Shown one piece after another: positions 15,622 to 23,865 of a stretch of DNA of 35,721 bases (the first letter of the stretch is position 1; the number at the start of each line of letters is the position of its first letter). The translations under genes and the position numbers were made by a program. The DNA lies in NCBI GenBank assembly GCA_026627155.1, contig JAPNUJ010000007.1:13605-49325 (forward strand), given 5' to 3'. Source of the DNA: Bacillota bacterium. GTDB taxonomy: Bacteria; Bacillota; Bacilli; Alicyclobacillales; SLC66. The notes under the pieces are model-generated. The model saw only the letters and a program-made list of their open reading frames with translations. It ran no database searches and was not told the DNA's origin.

Positions 15622-16614
15622 ATGATCGCTACGTATTATTGGATTTTATGGGATGTTTTGATAGGTCTTGCCTTTCTCGTTGGCTTTAAGGTCGTCGGTG
15701 GCTATCTCATGAAGATGATGTATGGCTGGTTCAGCGATGATGTGAGTGCGACAAAGCCGAAACAGACCTCTCCCATGACATCGGCCGAGACGTCTGCCGC
15801 GGCCTCCTCGTGGACGCCATCCACTCGCTTCCTATGGACCGGACTCACACTGGCCTGGATTCTCAGCGCCGCGCTGCAGATCCGCCCGACACTAGTCACG
15901 ACCGATGTACAGCACATCTTGCTGGTCACAGCCGGTACCGGTTCCAGCGCTGATGTCCCGGGTATCGCACAGGCCCTGGCCACTTGGTGGGCCACACACG
16001 CCATTGACGCGAACATCTTCGCGATCCTCATCCAACTGGTGATCGGCCTGATGCTCTGGCTGGGTCGAAAACACTGGTTAGGCAAGGCAACGGTGTGGGT
16101 CTCGGCCATCCTCTCCTTGTCGCTGTGGATCGTCGCACAGGCTCCTGGCGGACTGATCGACGCAAAGGGCACACTGTTGTCAGGTCCCTCGCAGGCCGGA
16201 CTTTGGGTCTTCGTCCTCTCGGCTGTCCTGCTCTTCCCTACGCGCGTCTGGAGCGCGAAGCGAACGGACGCGACGGTGCGGATCGTACGGTCCGTGCTTT
16301 TTATTGGCCTCGGGGCCTGGGAACTGGTTTCCCCGGCCGATGCGTCAGTCTCTTTCTTGCACCTGGGTCCGTCCCAGGCGGCGGCGTTCCATCTGGCTTG
16401 GGCCGTGTTACTCCTGATCGTGGGTGGGTTGGAGTGGGTGCGTCCACTCGACCACTTGCTGGATGGACTTTTGTTGCTCGCCCTCTTTGCTGCGTGGTCG
16501 CTATCCGAAGGGTTCGGTTGGCCTGGCGGCTACGCGCTTGCGATCGGGTCAGCGCCCGTGCTGGCCGTGCTTTCGCTCGGCACAAGACACCTCTCACGCG
16601 CGGCTCGCGAATAA
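15622..16614 (+). CDS. Polytopic membrane protein of unknown function
   Basis: 330 residues from ATG 15622, with AGGAGG 8 nt upstream. One N-terminal helix (about 5-25) is followed by a hydrophilic Ser/Thr-rich linker (about 40-65), then about eight more hydrophobic segments. A loop of about 25 residues with VQHILLVTAGTGSSADV separates the first two helices of the main part. No motif that I recognise and no charged residues buried in a clear pattern. It stands alone between a diguanylate cyclase (divergent) and a ClC channel. Its promoter carries four 11-bp direct repeats, so expression is probably regulated by a two-component system. Confidence 0.8.
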   Translation: MIATYYWILWDVLIGLAFLVGFKVVGGYLMKMMYGWFSDDVSATKPKQTSPMTSAETSAAASSWTPSTRFLWTGLTLAWILSAALQIRPTLVTTDVQHILLVTAGTGSSADVPGIAQALATWWATHAIDANIFAILIQLVIGLMLWLGRKHWLGKATVWVSAILSLSLWIVAQAPGGLIDAKGTLLSGPSQAGLWVFVLSAVLLFPTRVWSAKRTDATVRIVRSVLFIGLGAWELVSPADASVSFLHLGPSQAAAFHLAWAVLLLIVGGLEWVRPLDHLLDGLLLLALFAAWSLSEGFGWPGGYALAIGSAPVLAVLSLGTRHLSRAARE

Positions 16615-16938
16615 TGGGATAAGGCGAAGTCGTGCGTGACATAGTACGGATAAACCGTCCCGTTCCCCCATGGCAGACCACAGACAGAGACACTGGATAT
16701 AGTTCTTACCACGTGTGTTGCAACGATAGCTTGAAGCCAGCATGGCTATGGGGGAATTGACAATTGAATATCGTCGAAAAGGGGCTCGTCCTACTCCCCA
16801 TGGGACCTGGCCCGTACTGACCCGATCCTGCACAAGTCGATGATCGAGTGCACGAGACACCCCATCCAAGTCACGCGCTCCCGGTTCGTCCCTGCTATAC
16901 TAAGAGTCAGGCACTATGAGATTCGGAGGGAATAAAGC
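16615..16938 (+). promoter_or_regulatory. Intergenic region with extended -10 promoter for the ClC gene
   Basis: 324 bases. TGC-TATACT at 16893-16901 is an extended -10 promoter; transcription would start near 16908, 31 nt before the GTG at 16939, and GGAGGG at 16925-16930 is the ribosome site. A TTGACA at about 16758 has no matching -10 box. The rest shows nothing I can assign; the conserved parts of a fluoride riboswitch, sometimes found before ClC genes, are absent. Confidence 0.55.
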
Positions 16939-18930
16939 GTGATTCAAGCGATCACCAGCACGTGGCGCGGCCGCGTCTCGGCGCAACTGGCCAGTCCTTA
17001 TCGAGAGCCGATCCTCATGGGGATCTTGGCCTTGATGATCGGTGCGATCGGCGGCATTGGAGCCATCGTCTTTCGCGATCTGATCAACGTCTTCTACGGG
17101 ATTTTCCACGCCGGGGGCATAAAAGCTTCGCCTCTGCGCATCGTGATTCCCGCGGTGGGACTGACCCTGGTCGGCTTTATCACCCACTACTTTGCCAAAG
17201 AGGTCAAAGGTCACGGTGTTCCACAGATTCTCGAATCGCTCGCCTTGCGCGGCGGCAAGATCCGGCCACGGGTAGCATTTTTCGGCATTCTCGCACCCGC
17301 TTTAACAATTGGCGCAGGGGGATCCGTCGGTCGGGAGGGACCGATCGCCCTGATCGGTGGCGCCTTTGGCTCGATCTTGGGACAGGCGTTGCGGCTGTCC
17401 GACAAGTACACATCGCTCCTGCTCGCCTGCGGTTCAGCCGCCGGCATCGCCGCCACATTCAACGCCCCGATCGCCGGCGGATTTTTTGGTCTCGAAGTCA
17501 TTCTCGGAAGTTATTCCATGGGCGCGATCATGCCCATCTTCCTCTCGGCCGTAACGGGCGCTACCGTGTTCGATGCCATCATGGGCAGTCAGCCCCCACT
17601 GCAAACCGCTCCGTTTCACGTCATGCATCCGATCGCCCTGCTGTTTATGATCGTCCTGGGCGGCATCGCCGGCTTTATCGGACTCGCCTACTCGCGCGGC
17701 TTGACTTGGGTAGAAGACGTCTTCCACAACTGGACCGTACCCTTTTGGGTCAAGTCCACGCTCGGAGGCTTGGCGGTCGGCGCGCTGGGTCTCTTGTTTC
17801 CGCAAGTGCTCGGAGTCGGTTACGCAGGCATTCATGCAGCGCTGTCAGGGCAGTTGGCGATCGGCTTGCTACTCGTGCTCTTTCTCTCAAAGTACATCGC
17901 GACGCTGACCACGGTCGGATCGGGCGGGTCCGGCGGCGTCTTTGCCCCGTCTCTCTTCCTCGGATCGATGGTCGGCGGCGCATTCGGCGAGGGTCTGCAA
18001 AAGATCGTTCCGGGGCTGATCCCGCATCCACAGATCTACGCGATCGCCGGCATGGGCGCCATCTTTGCCGCGGCAGCCCAGGCACCGTTTGTCGCCATCA
18101 CGATTTTGCTCGAGGTCACAGGCGACTACCAACTGACACCGGTCGTCATGGCCGCCTGTGTCACCGCCTATGTCGTGCATGGCGTCCTGTCTCGGGACTC
18201 GATGTACACCGTCAAACTGGCACGGCGCGGCATCCGCATCCTCAGCGGCAACGAGGTGCGACCGACCGAGCGCATCCGTGTCAGCACAGCCATGGAGCCG
18301 CTCGAAGCGTCCATCGAACTGAGCGACTCTGTGGAAAAAGCATTTCACGTGCTGACGTTGTCGCGGGATCATGAAACAGTGGTCATCGATGCGCAAGGAC
18401 GTCTGGCCGGTGTCCTCTCACTGGCCGATCTTCGCGAGAAGCTTGACCAAGGGGAGCTCACTGCCCCCATCGCGGATCTCCTCTCGGCGAGTACGCCAAC
18501 GGTTCGCCCGGATCAGAACCTCGAGGACGCGTTGCGCCTGTTCAGCTTACACGACACCGATCTGCTGCCCGTCGTCGACACGACCAGACAGACGGTCGTG
18601 GGGGTCCTGACTCAGCGCGATGTCGTCCGGTCCTACAATGCGTCCACCCTTCATTCGACTACCTTGAATGCGCGCGTGCGCCAAGTTCAGCGTGAGATGC
18701 ACGAACCAGGACAATTTACCTCTGTGCGGCTGACCCCACAAAGTGAGGCGGCTGGCAAAACCCTTGCCGATCTGCGCCTGCAGCGAGGGGCCGTGCTGGT
18801 ATCGATTGAACGCGGCGGCGAAGTCGTGGCGCCAAACGGGCAAACGCGGCTCGAAGTGGGGGATGAAGTCCTGCTCTTCATTCTCCCAGTGAGCATCACA
18901 GAACAAGTCTTGCGCGTGTTTCGTGGATAG
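16939..18930 (+). CDS. ClC chloride channel/transporter with CBS pair and TrkA-C domain
   Basis: 663 residues from GTG 16939. The ClC core (about 25-430) shows GHGVP (91-95, usual GSGIP), GREGP with the gating Glu133, and GSGGVFAPSLFLG. The internal proton-pathway Glu of E. coli ClC (second Glu of FIIEE) is Val187 here (GLEV), as in channel-type members. Two CBS domains follow (about 450-570; VIDAQGRLAGVLSLADL and VVGVLTQRDVV), then a TrkA-C domain (about 590-660; LEVGDEVLLF) that often binds nucleotides such as c-di-AMP. It moves chloride, perhaps for pH or volume control, and converges with a cation/proton antiporter 33 nt away. Confidence 0.93.
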   Translation: MIQAITSTWRGRVSAQLASPYREPILMGILALMIGAIGGIGAIVFRDLINVFYGIFHAGGIKASPLRIVIPAVGLTLVGFITHYFAKEVKGHGVPQILESLALRGGKIRPRVAFFGILAPALTIGAGGSVGREGPIALIGGAFGSILGQALRLSDKYTSLLLACGSAAGIAATFNAPIAGGFFGLEVILGSYSMGAIMPIFLSAVTGATVFDAIMGSQPPLQTAPFHVMHPIALLFMIVLGGIAGFIGLAYSRGLTWVEDVFHNWTVPFWVKSTLGGLAVGALGLLFPQVLGVGYAGIHAALSGQLAIGLLLVLFLSKYIATLTTVGSGGSGGVFAPSLFLGSMVGGAFGEGLQKIVPGLIPHPQIYAIAGMGAIFAAAAQAPFVAITILLEVTGDYQLTPVVMAACVTAYVVHGVLSRDSMYTVKLARRGIRILSGNEVRPTERIRVSTAMEPLEASIELSDSVEKAFHVLTLSRDHETVVIDAQGRLAGVLSLADLREKLDQGELTAPIADLLSASTPTVRPDQNLEDALRLFSLHDTDLLPVVDTTRQTVVGVLTQRDVVRSYNASTLHSTTLNARVRQVQREMHEPGQFTSVRLTPQSEAAGKTLADLRLQRGAVLVSIERGGEVVAPNGQTRLEVGDEVLLFILPVSITEQVLRVFRG

Positions 18931-18963
18931 CCGGGAAGAGTAAAAGAGGTACCGGGTCACAGG

Positions 18964-20220
18964 TCAAGGGTCCACACTCTGTTCCACGGGCTCAGATTCA
19001 AGTCGTAGGGTTTTCGCCACGAACGGCGTCGTGCTTGCCTGAATCAACAAGGTCATTAAAATCGCGACGAACGTGATCGATACCAGGACATCGCTGTCGA
19101 GGATATGGTCGCCAGCCAGGATGCCGACCAGCGCAGCGGCGATCACGCCCGTTTCTCGCACCCAGAAGAAGAAGAGCACCTCGCTTGCCGTAAAGCGGGC
19201 ACGACGGTCTGGAAGCACGCAGCCAAGCACAGTCAGAGGACGCGCAACGAACATAAAGACGAGCACGACCAACACGGCGGGCACCAGGTCGGGCAGAAGT
19301 CTTGCCACGTTCACCTGACTGCCCAGCAGGACAAAGATCAGCATGCGCAGTTTTAATTCCAAGGGATCAATAAAGTCATGAATGGCTTGCTGCTCGCGGG
19401 CATGGATCGGGAGACGCAGACTCTTCGCATTGCCGATCATCAGACCCGTCACAAACACGCTCATGAAGCCGCTGGCCCCTAGCCACTGTGCAATCGCGTA
19501 CCCCGCGAGAACGGCCATCGCAAGGATCATCGGCGTGTACTCGCGAAACATCGCCTTGTCGTGTTCCGCGATCAGGAACGCAGCCACAATGCCGACCACA
19601 CTGCCCACTAGGATGCCACCGATCGCCAACCGCAAGAATCCCACGATGGCGACGCCTGCTGAGATCCCTCCGTGGGCGTCGATCACTGTCAACACGAGAA
19701 TTGTCAAAATCGCCCCCGTCGCATCGGTAAATGCGGACTCAGAGATGACCGTGTCGACCACCCTTTGTCGGATCGGGAGACGTTGAAAAATCGGAATCAG
19801 CGCGGCTGGATCGGTCGAAGCCAACAGCGCCCCCAAAAGGAACGAGATCGCATAGGGCAAGCCAGCGATCCAGTGTGCAGCCAGTGCCACGACGCCCGCC
19901 GTTATCACAACGCCAACGGTGGACAACAGGGAGACAGTCAGCCAGACCTTTCTCAAATTGACGAAAGTCGTAATCGTTCCGCCGTGCAGGAGGATTAGAG
20001 ACGCCCCGAACAGCACAATGACCTGATCGAGTGTGCTGCTCTGCGCAATGCGAACCCAGCCTAGGACGGAAGGACCGAGTACCATGCCACCGAGCAAAAA
20101 GAGAACGACGTCGGGGACGTGAATCCTCCCGGCGATCTTGCTGAGCACCGTTCCCGTCCCGAAAATCACAAGTACCGTAACGAACAGGGCTTGTGCCGCC
20201 ATCATGGAAGACGAGTTCAT
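18964..20220 (-). CDS. Cation/proton antiporter of the CPA family
   Basis: 418 residues, about twelve membrane helices; ATG 20220-20218 with GGGGAGGG about 9 nt upstream. The core motifs of NhaP-like antiporters are present: LLGGMVLGPSVLG near the N-terminus, STDPAALIPIF, and SESAFTDATGAILT, which carries the ion-binding Asp. There is no C-terminal RCK or TrkA domain. It exchanges Na+ or K+ for protons across the membrane. Convergent with the ClC gene; both are plausible parts of pH and ion homeostasis in an acidic habitat. Confidence 0.9.
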   Translation of the reverse strand: MNSSSMMAAQALFVTVLVIFGTGTVLSKIAGRIHVPDVVLFLLGGMVLGPSVLGWVRIAQSSTLDQVIVLFGASLILLHGGTITTFVNLRKVWLTVSLLSTVGVVITAGVVALAAHWIAGLPYAISFLLGALLASTDPAALIPIFQRLPIRQRVVDTVISESAFTDATGAILTILVLTVIDAHGGISAGVAIVGFLRLAIGGILVGSVVGIVAAFLIAEHDKAMFREYTPMILAMAVLAGYAIAQWLGASGFMSVFVTGLMIGNAKSLRLPIHAREQQAIHDFIDPLELKLRMLIFVLLGSQVNVARLLPDLVPAVLVVLVFMFVARPLTVLGCVLPDRRARFTASEVLFFFWVRETGVIAAALVGILAGDHILDSDVLVSITFVAILMTLLIQASTTPFVAKTLRLESEPVEQSVDP

Positions 20221-20431
20221 CAAACGGCACCCTCCCCATGTCGGTGGCGACCGAGACGTCCGTCGCGCGAGACGATGTTGTGCATAGCGTAGACCATAGC
20301 TTTCGCCACATCGTTAACCGCGCCCGTGAGGGCCACACCTCTGCGTCTACGATACCATATCGGGGATGCAGGCGGGCGCGTGTCACTCGCGCCTGTCCTT
20401 CGCGGGCGTCCCTCTCCCTTTGCTCTCCTTC
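20221..20431. other. Intergenic region without assigned features
   Basis: About 210 bases between the antiporter start and the end of the RnfD-like gene, both on the minus strand, so an antiporter promoter is expected here. I see no confident -35/-10 pair, terminator or conserved RNA. Pyrimidine-rich stretches lie at 20395-20435. Confidence 0.3.
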
Positions 20432-21313
20432 CTAGGGCCCAACCGTTCGCGACCGCAAGGGTTCGGACGCTCGGGGGCCGGGGCGCGTCCGTCGCTTGGT
20501 CACCAAGCTTGAGATCGATTGCCATGCGTTGGCGGCGAGCAACCCGATCAGCAGATACGCGAGTCCGCCAATTGTAGCAAACACCACAGTTCCCACCAGG
20601 GCCGCCAACATCCCAAAGACGACTTGGTGCCCGTATCCTGCCGGTGAGGTCGGCGGATCGGTCAGCATGAAAAATGCCAGAAACAGCGCCGTGTTGACGA
20701 AGGGGACGCGCAGGGCATCCGCTGGTGTGTTCGTGGGCAGCCCGACATGGGTCACCGCCATCGCCAGCAGCAACACAAAATACGTGCCGAGAAATGCGGC
20801 AACCTGCGGAAATTTATTGACCCGAATGGCAATCCAGGTACCTGCGACGATGACGATCACGATCATCCAGGTCGGTAAGAGTGCGAGACTGCCCCACCAA
20901 CTCTGGCCCGTGCCGAAGACGAAGATGGCGACGAGCAACCCCAATGCCGCTGGATTAAAGACCGGCTTGCGACCCACTTTGAGAAGGTGCTTGGACAGGA
21001 CTGCGACGGCCGTCGTCGCGGCCACGATAGACAGCGGCGTCGTGTGGCTGAGGATGTCAGCGACCAGCAACCCCGTAATGATCGCGCCGTCGGGCAAACC
21101 AGCGCGCCGTCGACAGGTCAGGGCGACGCCCACGTCGATCACCACGGCCGTCACGATGGAAACCGCCGCATTCAAGAGTCCGGCGTGATCAGCCGGACGC
21201 AGGGCCGCAATCAGGGTCAAGCCGAGCAGCACAAGCAAAAGCGTTCCCTTCGGCGTTCTGGCGAACTTTGCGAGCCGCGATGGGGTGCGACGCGATGGAC
21301 TCAAGCGGCTCAT
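20432..21313 (-). CDS. RnfD/NqrB-like membrane protein
   Basis: 293 residues, about nine helices. It matches the NQR2/RnfD/RnfE family: CRRRAGLPDGAIITGLLVA near the start, GRKPVFNPAALGLLVA, and LTDPPTSPAGYGHQVVFG near the end. The family forms the membrane core of Na+- or H+-coupled flavin electron transfer complexes. The protein lacks the SGAT motif used for covalent FMN in full-length RnfD and NqrB, and no other Rnf/Nqr subunits are near. ATG 21313 overlaps the apbE stop in an ATGA arrangement with AGGGGG 8 nt upstream, so translation is coupled. Confidence 0.85.
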   Translation of the reverse strand: MSRLSPSRRTPSRLAKFARTPKGTLLLVLLGLTLIAALRPADHAGLLNAAVSIVTAVVIDVGVALTCRRRAGLPDGAIITGLLVADILSHTTPLSIVAATTAVAVLSKHLLKVGRKPVFNPAALGLLVAIFVFGTGQSWWGSLALLPTWMIVIVIVAGTWIAIRVNKFPQVAAFLGTYFVLLLAMAVTHVGLPTNTPADALRVPFVNTALFLAFFMLTDPPTSPAGYGHQVVFGMLAALVGTVVFATIGGLAYLLIGLLAANAWQSISSLVTKRRTRPGPRASEPLRSRTVGP

Positions 21314-22233
21314 TGCAGATACCCCCTCATGGATTCGTTCATCGTCACAGCCAGTGCATCATCGACACAGAGAGCGGCGAGTTCCGCGTCGTCCACAAAC
21401 CCAAGGGCCCGGCCGGCGCCAAGCAAGTAGGCCGCCGTCGACACCACGTCCGCCAGCATGGCCAAAGGCGCAATGACCGTGCAACTGACCAGATCGTTGG
21501 CGAGTTGGCCCGTATCCGCCCGTATCAAATGATGCACACCAGGGTCCAGAGGACTTCTTCGCTCGTAATTTCCTGACGTGCAAACGGCCATATCGCCGCC
21601 CTGAACGCTCGCAATCACACCATCTTTGGCCGCAGGATCTTGGATGCGCACCTGCCAGGCCTGCCCCGTGCGATCGACGCCATGGACATACACATCCCCT
21701 CCCGCGTTGATGGCAAAACCCTCCCATCCTTCGAGGGCAGCGGCTGCCAGATCGATGGCCAATCCCTTGGCAACGGCTCCGAGATCCAACAGCAAGGGCT
21801 TGGCCAGATACACGGAGCGACTGGCTTCGTCGAGTGCGATATCGCGAAACGTCGCCCCTTCCTGCGTCCGCAGTCCTCCCGTTGCTTCCCCCGTCAAATA
21901 ATGCCGCGTAAATCCATGCCGCACCAGGGTCGCTCCCACTGTCGGATCGAACAGGCCATTGGTGAGCTCGCTCATCTCGACGGCGACTCGAATCGCTTCA
22001 AACAGGACATCGGGCACTTGCCTCCACTCACCAGGACGACGGCACAATGCGCGCAGCGCACTCGACTCGTCGAAACGGCTGCAGGCTGCTTCGACCAAGC
22101 CCATCGTCTCAAAAGCACAAGCCGCCGCATCTCGGCGCTTGGTCTCGCTGCCGGGGCCCACGACCTCAATCGATACCAACGTGCCCATAAGCAAACGAGA
22201 CTGCTCAAAGTGCCGAATCGACGTCACGGTCAT
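21310..22233 (-). CDS. apbE: FAD:protein FMN transferase (ApbE)
   Basis: 307 residues. ApbE splits FAD and attaches FMN to Thr or Ser in SGAT-type motifs. Family motifs seen are MGTLVSIEV, FDPTVG, LLDLGAVAKGLAIDLAA, INAGGDVYVHG, CTSGNYERR, HHLIRADTG and ADVVSTAAYLLGAG. There is no signal peptide or lipobox, while most bacterial ApbE proteins are exported; either this one acts in the cytoplasm or the substrate is modified before export. It lies 5 nt after the FMN-binding gene and overlaps the RnfD-like gene by 4 nt. ATG 22233 or GTG 22227 may be the start; the latter has better spacing to GAGGTG. Confidence 0.93.
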   Translation of the reverse strand: MTVTSIRHFEQSRLLMGTLVSIEVVGPGSETKRRDAAACAFETMGLVEAACSRFDESSALRALCRRPGEWRQVPDVLFEAIRVAVEMSELTNGLFDPTVGATLVRHGFTRHYLTGEATGGLRTQEGATFRDIALDEASRSVYLAKPLLLDLGAVAKGLAIDLAAAALEGWEGFAINAGGDVYVHGVDRTGQAWQVRIQDPAAKDGVIASVQGGDMAVCTSGNYERRSPLDPGVHHLIRADTGQLANDLVSCTVIAPLAMLADVVSTAAYLLGAGRALGFVDDAELAALCVDDALAVTMNESMRGYLQ

Positions 22234-22238
22234 TCACC

Positions 22239-22874
22239 TCACGCTTTGGCTTTTTGCAAGGCTTGATAGAGAGCCTCCGCAAAATTGTACGTACTGGCCG
22301 TCGCCCCCGACACGATATAGATCCTCCAAGTTTGCATGGATACAGCCTCTTGGGGAAGTTGCGGGTCGATGACCGACTGCGGATAGTGCATGCTGTATTG
22401 ATTTATCGTGACCGATGCGATCTTCCCACCGCGAATCGCCACAGACAGGGCAAGCGACCCATAGGGATTGGAACCCACGCCGGTGTAGACGCCATCCTTG
22501 TATTGCGCCACCTTGACCTTTGCCATCTTGGCCGCCGTGCCGCGCGATGTCGTCGCCGGCTTCTTGGCGCTCGCGCTGGCAGAGGCCGATGCGGCCTTCG
22601 CACCGGAATTCCCTGTCGCTCCGGTACCGCCCTTCGGGCGGGCATGATGAGGATGCCGGGCAACCGCGTTCGTGGATCCCGCCGACGGCGGGTGTGAAGC
22701 GAATGCTTTGGCCGCCGCACTGGGTGTGCTCTGGGATGGAGTGGTGCCGCCGAGATCGGGCATACTGCTCGTGTTGGCCTGCGCAGACGGCATGGTCACG
22801 ATGTACCCGGCCGCATAGACCGCCGTCACCGCGGCCGCGCACACACTCATTAAACGGGTACTGATTTTCGCCAT
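22239..22874 (-). CDS. Exported FMN-binding domain protein
   Basis: 211 residues. An N-terminal hydrophobic segment (about 8-28) serves as signal or anchor. A low-complexity Ala/Ser/Pro/His linker (about 35-118) precedes an FMN_bind domain (about 122-208) with YKDGVYTGVG, VAIRGGKIASVTI and SGATAST (189-195); Thr192 is the predicted FMN attachment site. The partner transferase ApbE is the next gene, and an RnfD-like membrane protein follows, so this protein probably carries electrons on the outer face of the membrane. ATG 22874 is preceded by AGGAGG (10 nt). Confidence 0.88.
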   Translation of the reverse strand: MAKISTRLMSVCAAAVTAVYAAGYIVTMPSAQANTSSMPDLGGTTPSQSTPSAAAKAFASHPPSAGSTNAVARHPHHARPKGGTGATGNSGAKAASASASASAKKPATTSRGTAAKMAKVKVAQYKDGVYTGVGSNPYGSLALSVAIRGGKIASVTINQYSMHYPQSVIDPQLPQEAVSMQTWRIYIVSGATASTYNFAEALYQALQKAKA

Positions 22875-23037
22875 GTCCGTGGCACCTCCTGGCGCTCGAT
22901 CCCGCGTCGCGCGATCTGCTCTAAACAGAGTCTAGCAAGCAAGGCTGATGACAACCTTGCAAATAAGCTCTCATTTTCAGAATCGCGAAACCTTCTCCCC
23001 AAGGGCCACCATTCCGGCGGATCGTGGTGGATGGCAG

Positions 23038-23090
23038 TTGACACCGCCCATCCTATGCTGTATCATACAGTATGTTGTTTAATACAGTAT
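23038..23090 (+). promoter_or_regulatory. Strong promoter with overlapping operator for the aldolase-like gene
   Basis: TTGACA (23038-23043), a 17-nt spacer and TATCAT (23061-23066) form a near-consensus vegetative promoter. The palindrome CTGTAT-C-ATACAG (23058-23070) overlaps the -10 box, and ATACAGTAT occurs at 23065-23073 and again at 23082-23090 (17-bp period). This arrangement suits a repressor that blocks RNA polymerase. The PadR-like protein encoded downstream is one candidate. Confidence 0.75.
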
Positions 23091-23104
23091 TGGAGGCGAT
23101 CGTA

Positions 23105-23779
23105 ATGGAGTGGATGGAATTGAACGAGGCCAAGAAGGCGTTGATTCACGCTGCAGGTTCCCTTCGCGATGCAGGACTCATGTTTCGTGGACATCATGCG
23201 AACCTGTCTGCCCGTCTCTCTGAGGACACCATGCTCATGACGCGCGGGGGCAACGTGGCCAATCTCGACGACAACAGCTTTGCTGTCATCCGAACGGACG
23301 GCACAGTGCTCGAGGGCGAAGTGATGCCCGCGCAAGCCGAGATCATCGAGATGCATGCGGCGGTCTACCGCGCACGTCCGGCGGTCGGCGGAATCATCCA
23401 TACCCATGCCCCCCACGCCACCGCATTTGCCGTGGCGCAGGAACCGATTCCGGTCGTGTACGAACCCCTGATGCGGTTTGGCATGACGGAGCCAGCCCCT
23501 GTCATTCCTTGGGCACCACGGGGGTCGACCGCATCAGTGCAAGGAATTGTCGACGCAGTGACATCACACCCCGGCGTTTCGGCTGTCCTGCTGGCCAATC
23601 ACGGCGTTCTGGCATTTTCAAAATCACCTGCGGACACGGCGCAACTCTTGTCCACGCTCGACGAGGCTGCGGAACTCATCTTGCACGCTCGTCTGATCGG
23701 TGGTGAAAAGCCCCTACCGGCTCAGGCCTTTGCTCAGATTGAAGAACGCAAACGCGAATTTGCGGGAGCCAAAGCCTGA
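23105..23779 (+). CDS. Class II aldolase/adducin family enzyme
   Basis: 224 residues from ATG 23105; GGAGG 8 nt upstream. Zinc ligands of the family are seen as His99 and His101 (HTHAPH) and His166 (ANHGVLAFS). The region GHHANLSARLSEDTMLMTRGG matches the phosphate-binding part of fuculose-phosphate aldolases and ribulose-phosphate epimerases. The residue at the usual catalytic Glu position is shifted by one (Glu79 in AEIIEMH), so the reaction (aldol cleavage, epimerisation or dehydration of a phosphorylated sugar) cannot be fixed. Stands alone with its own regulated promoter, followed by a PadR-like regulator. Confidence 0.88.
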   Translation: MEWMELNEAKKALIHAAGSLRDAGLMFRGHHANLSARLSEDTMLMTRGGNVANLDDNSFAVIRTDGTVLEGEVMPAQAEIIEMHAAVYRARPAVGGIIHTHAPHATAFAVAQEPIPVVYEPLMRFGMTEPAPVIPWAPRGSTASVQGIVDAVTSHPGVSAVLLANHGVLAFSKSPADTAQLLSTLDEAAELILHARLIGGEKPLPAQAFAQIEERKREFAGAKA

Positions 23780-23783
23780 GTGG

Positions 23784-23845
23784 TATAGTAAAACGATTGT
23801 GATCCATTTCAGAGGGGTCCCCTGTCCAAGTGAGAGGGGACCCCT
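23784..23845 (+). promoter_or_regulatory. Extended -10 promoter and paired palindromes before the PadR-like gene
   Basis: TGG-TATAGT (-10 at 23784-23789) is an extended -10 promoter. Downstream, AGGGGTCCCCT (23813-23823) and AGGGGACCCCT (23835-23845) are two 11-bp palindromes with centres 22 bp (two helical turns) apart. Together the arms can also fold into a 10-bp RNA stem. No T-run follows, so an operator, perhaps autoregulatory, is more likely than a terminator. Confidence 0.6.
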
Positions 23846-23865
23846 GTATGCAGGAGGACTTGTGC

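Noticed and set aside
16615..16938. Possible fluoride riboswitch before the ClC gene
   Set aside because: The conserved parts of that RNA are not visible, and the protein has the GREGP type of gate instead of the fluoride-specific ClC features.
16962..18374. A 470-codon open frame overlapping the ClC gene in another frame
   Set aside because: Its product is extremely Arg/Ser/His-rich and has no ribosome site. The ClC frame carries all the family motifs.
23813..23845. Hairpin before the PadR-like gene as a terminator of the aldolase-like gene
   Set aside because: No T-run follows, an extended -10 box lies just upstream, and each arm is itself palindromic, which favours a protein-binding site.
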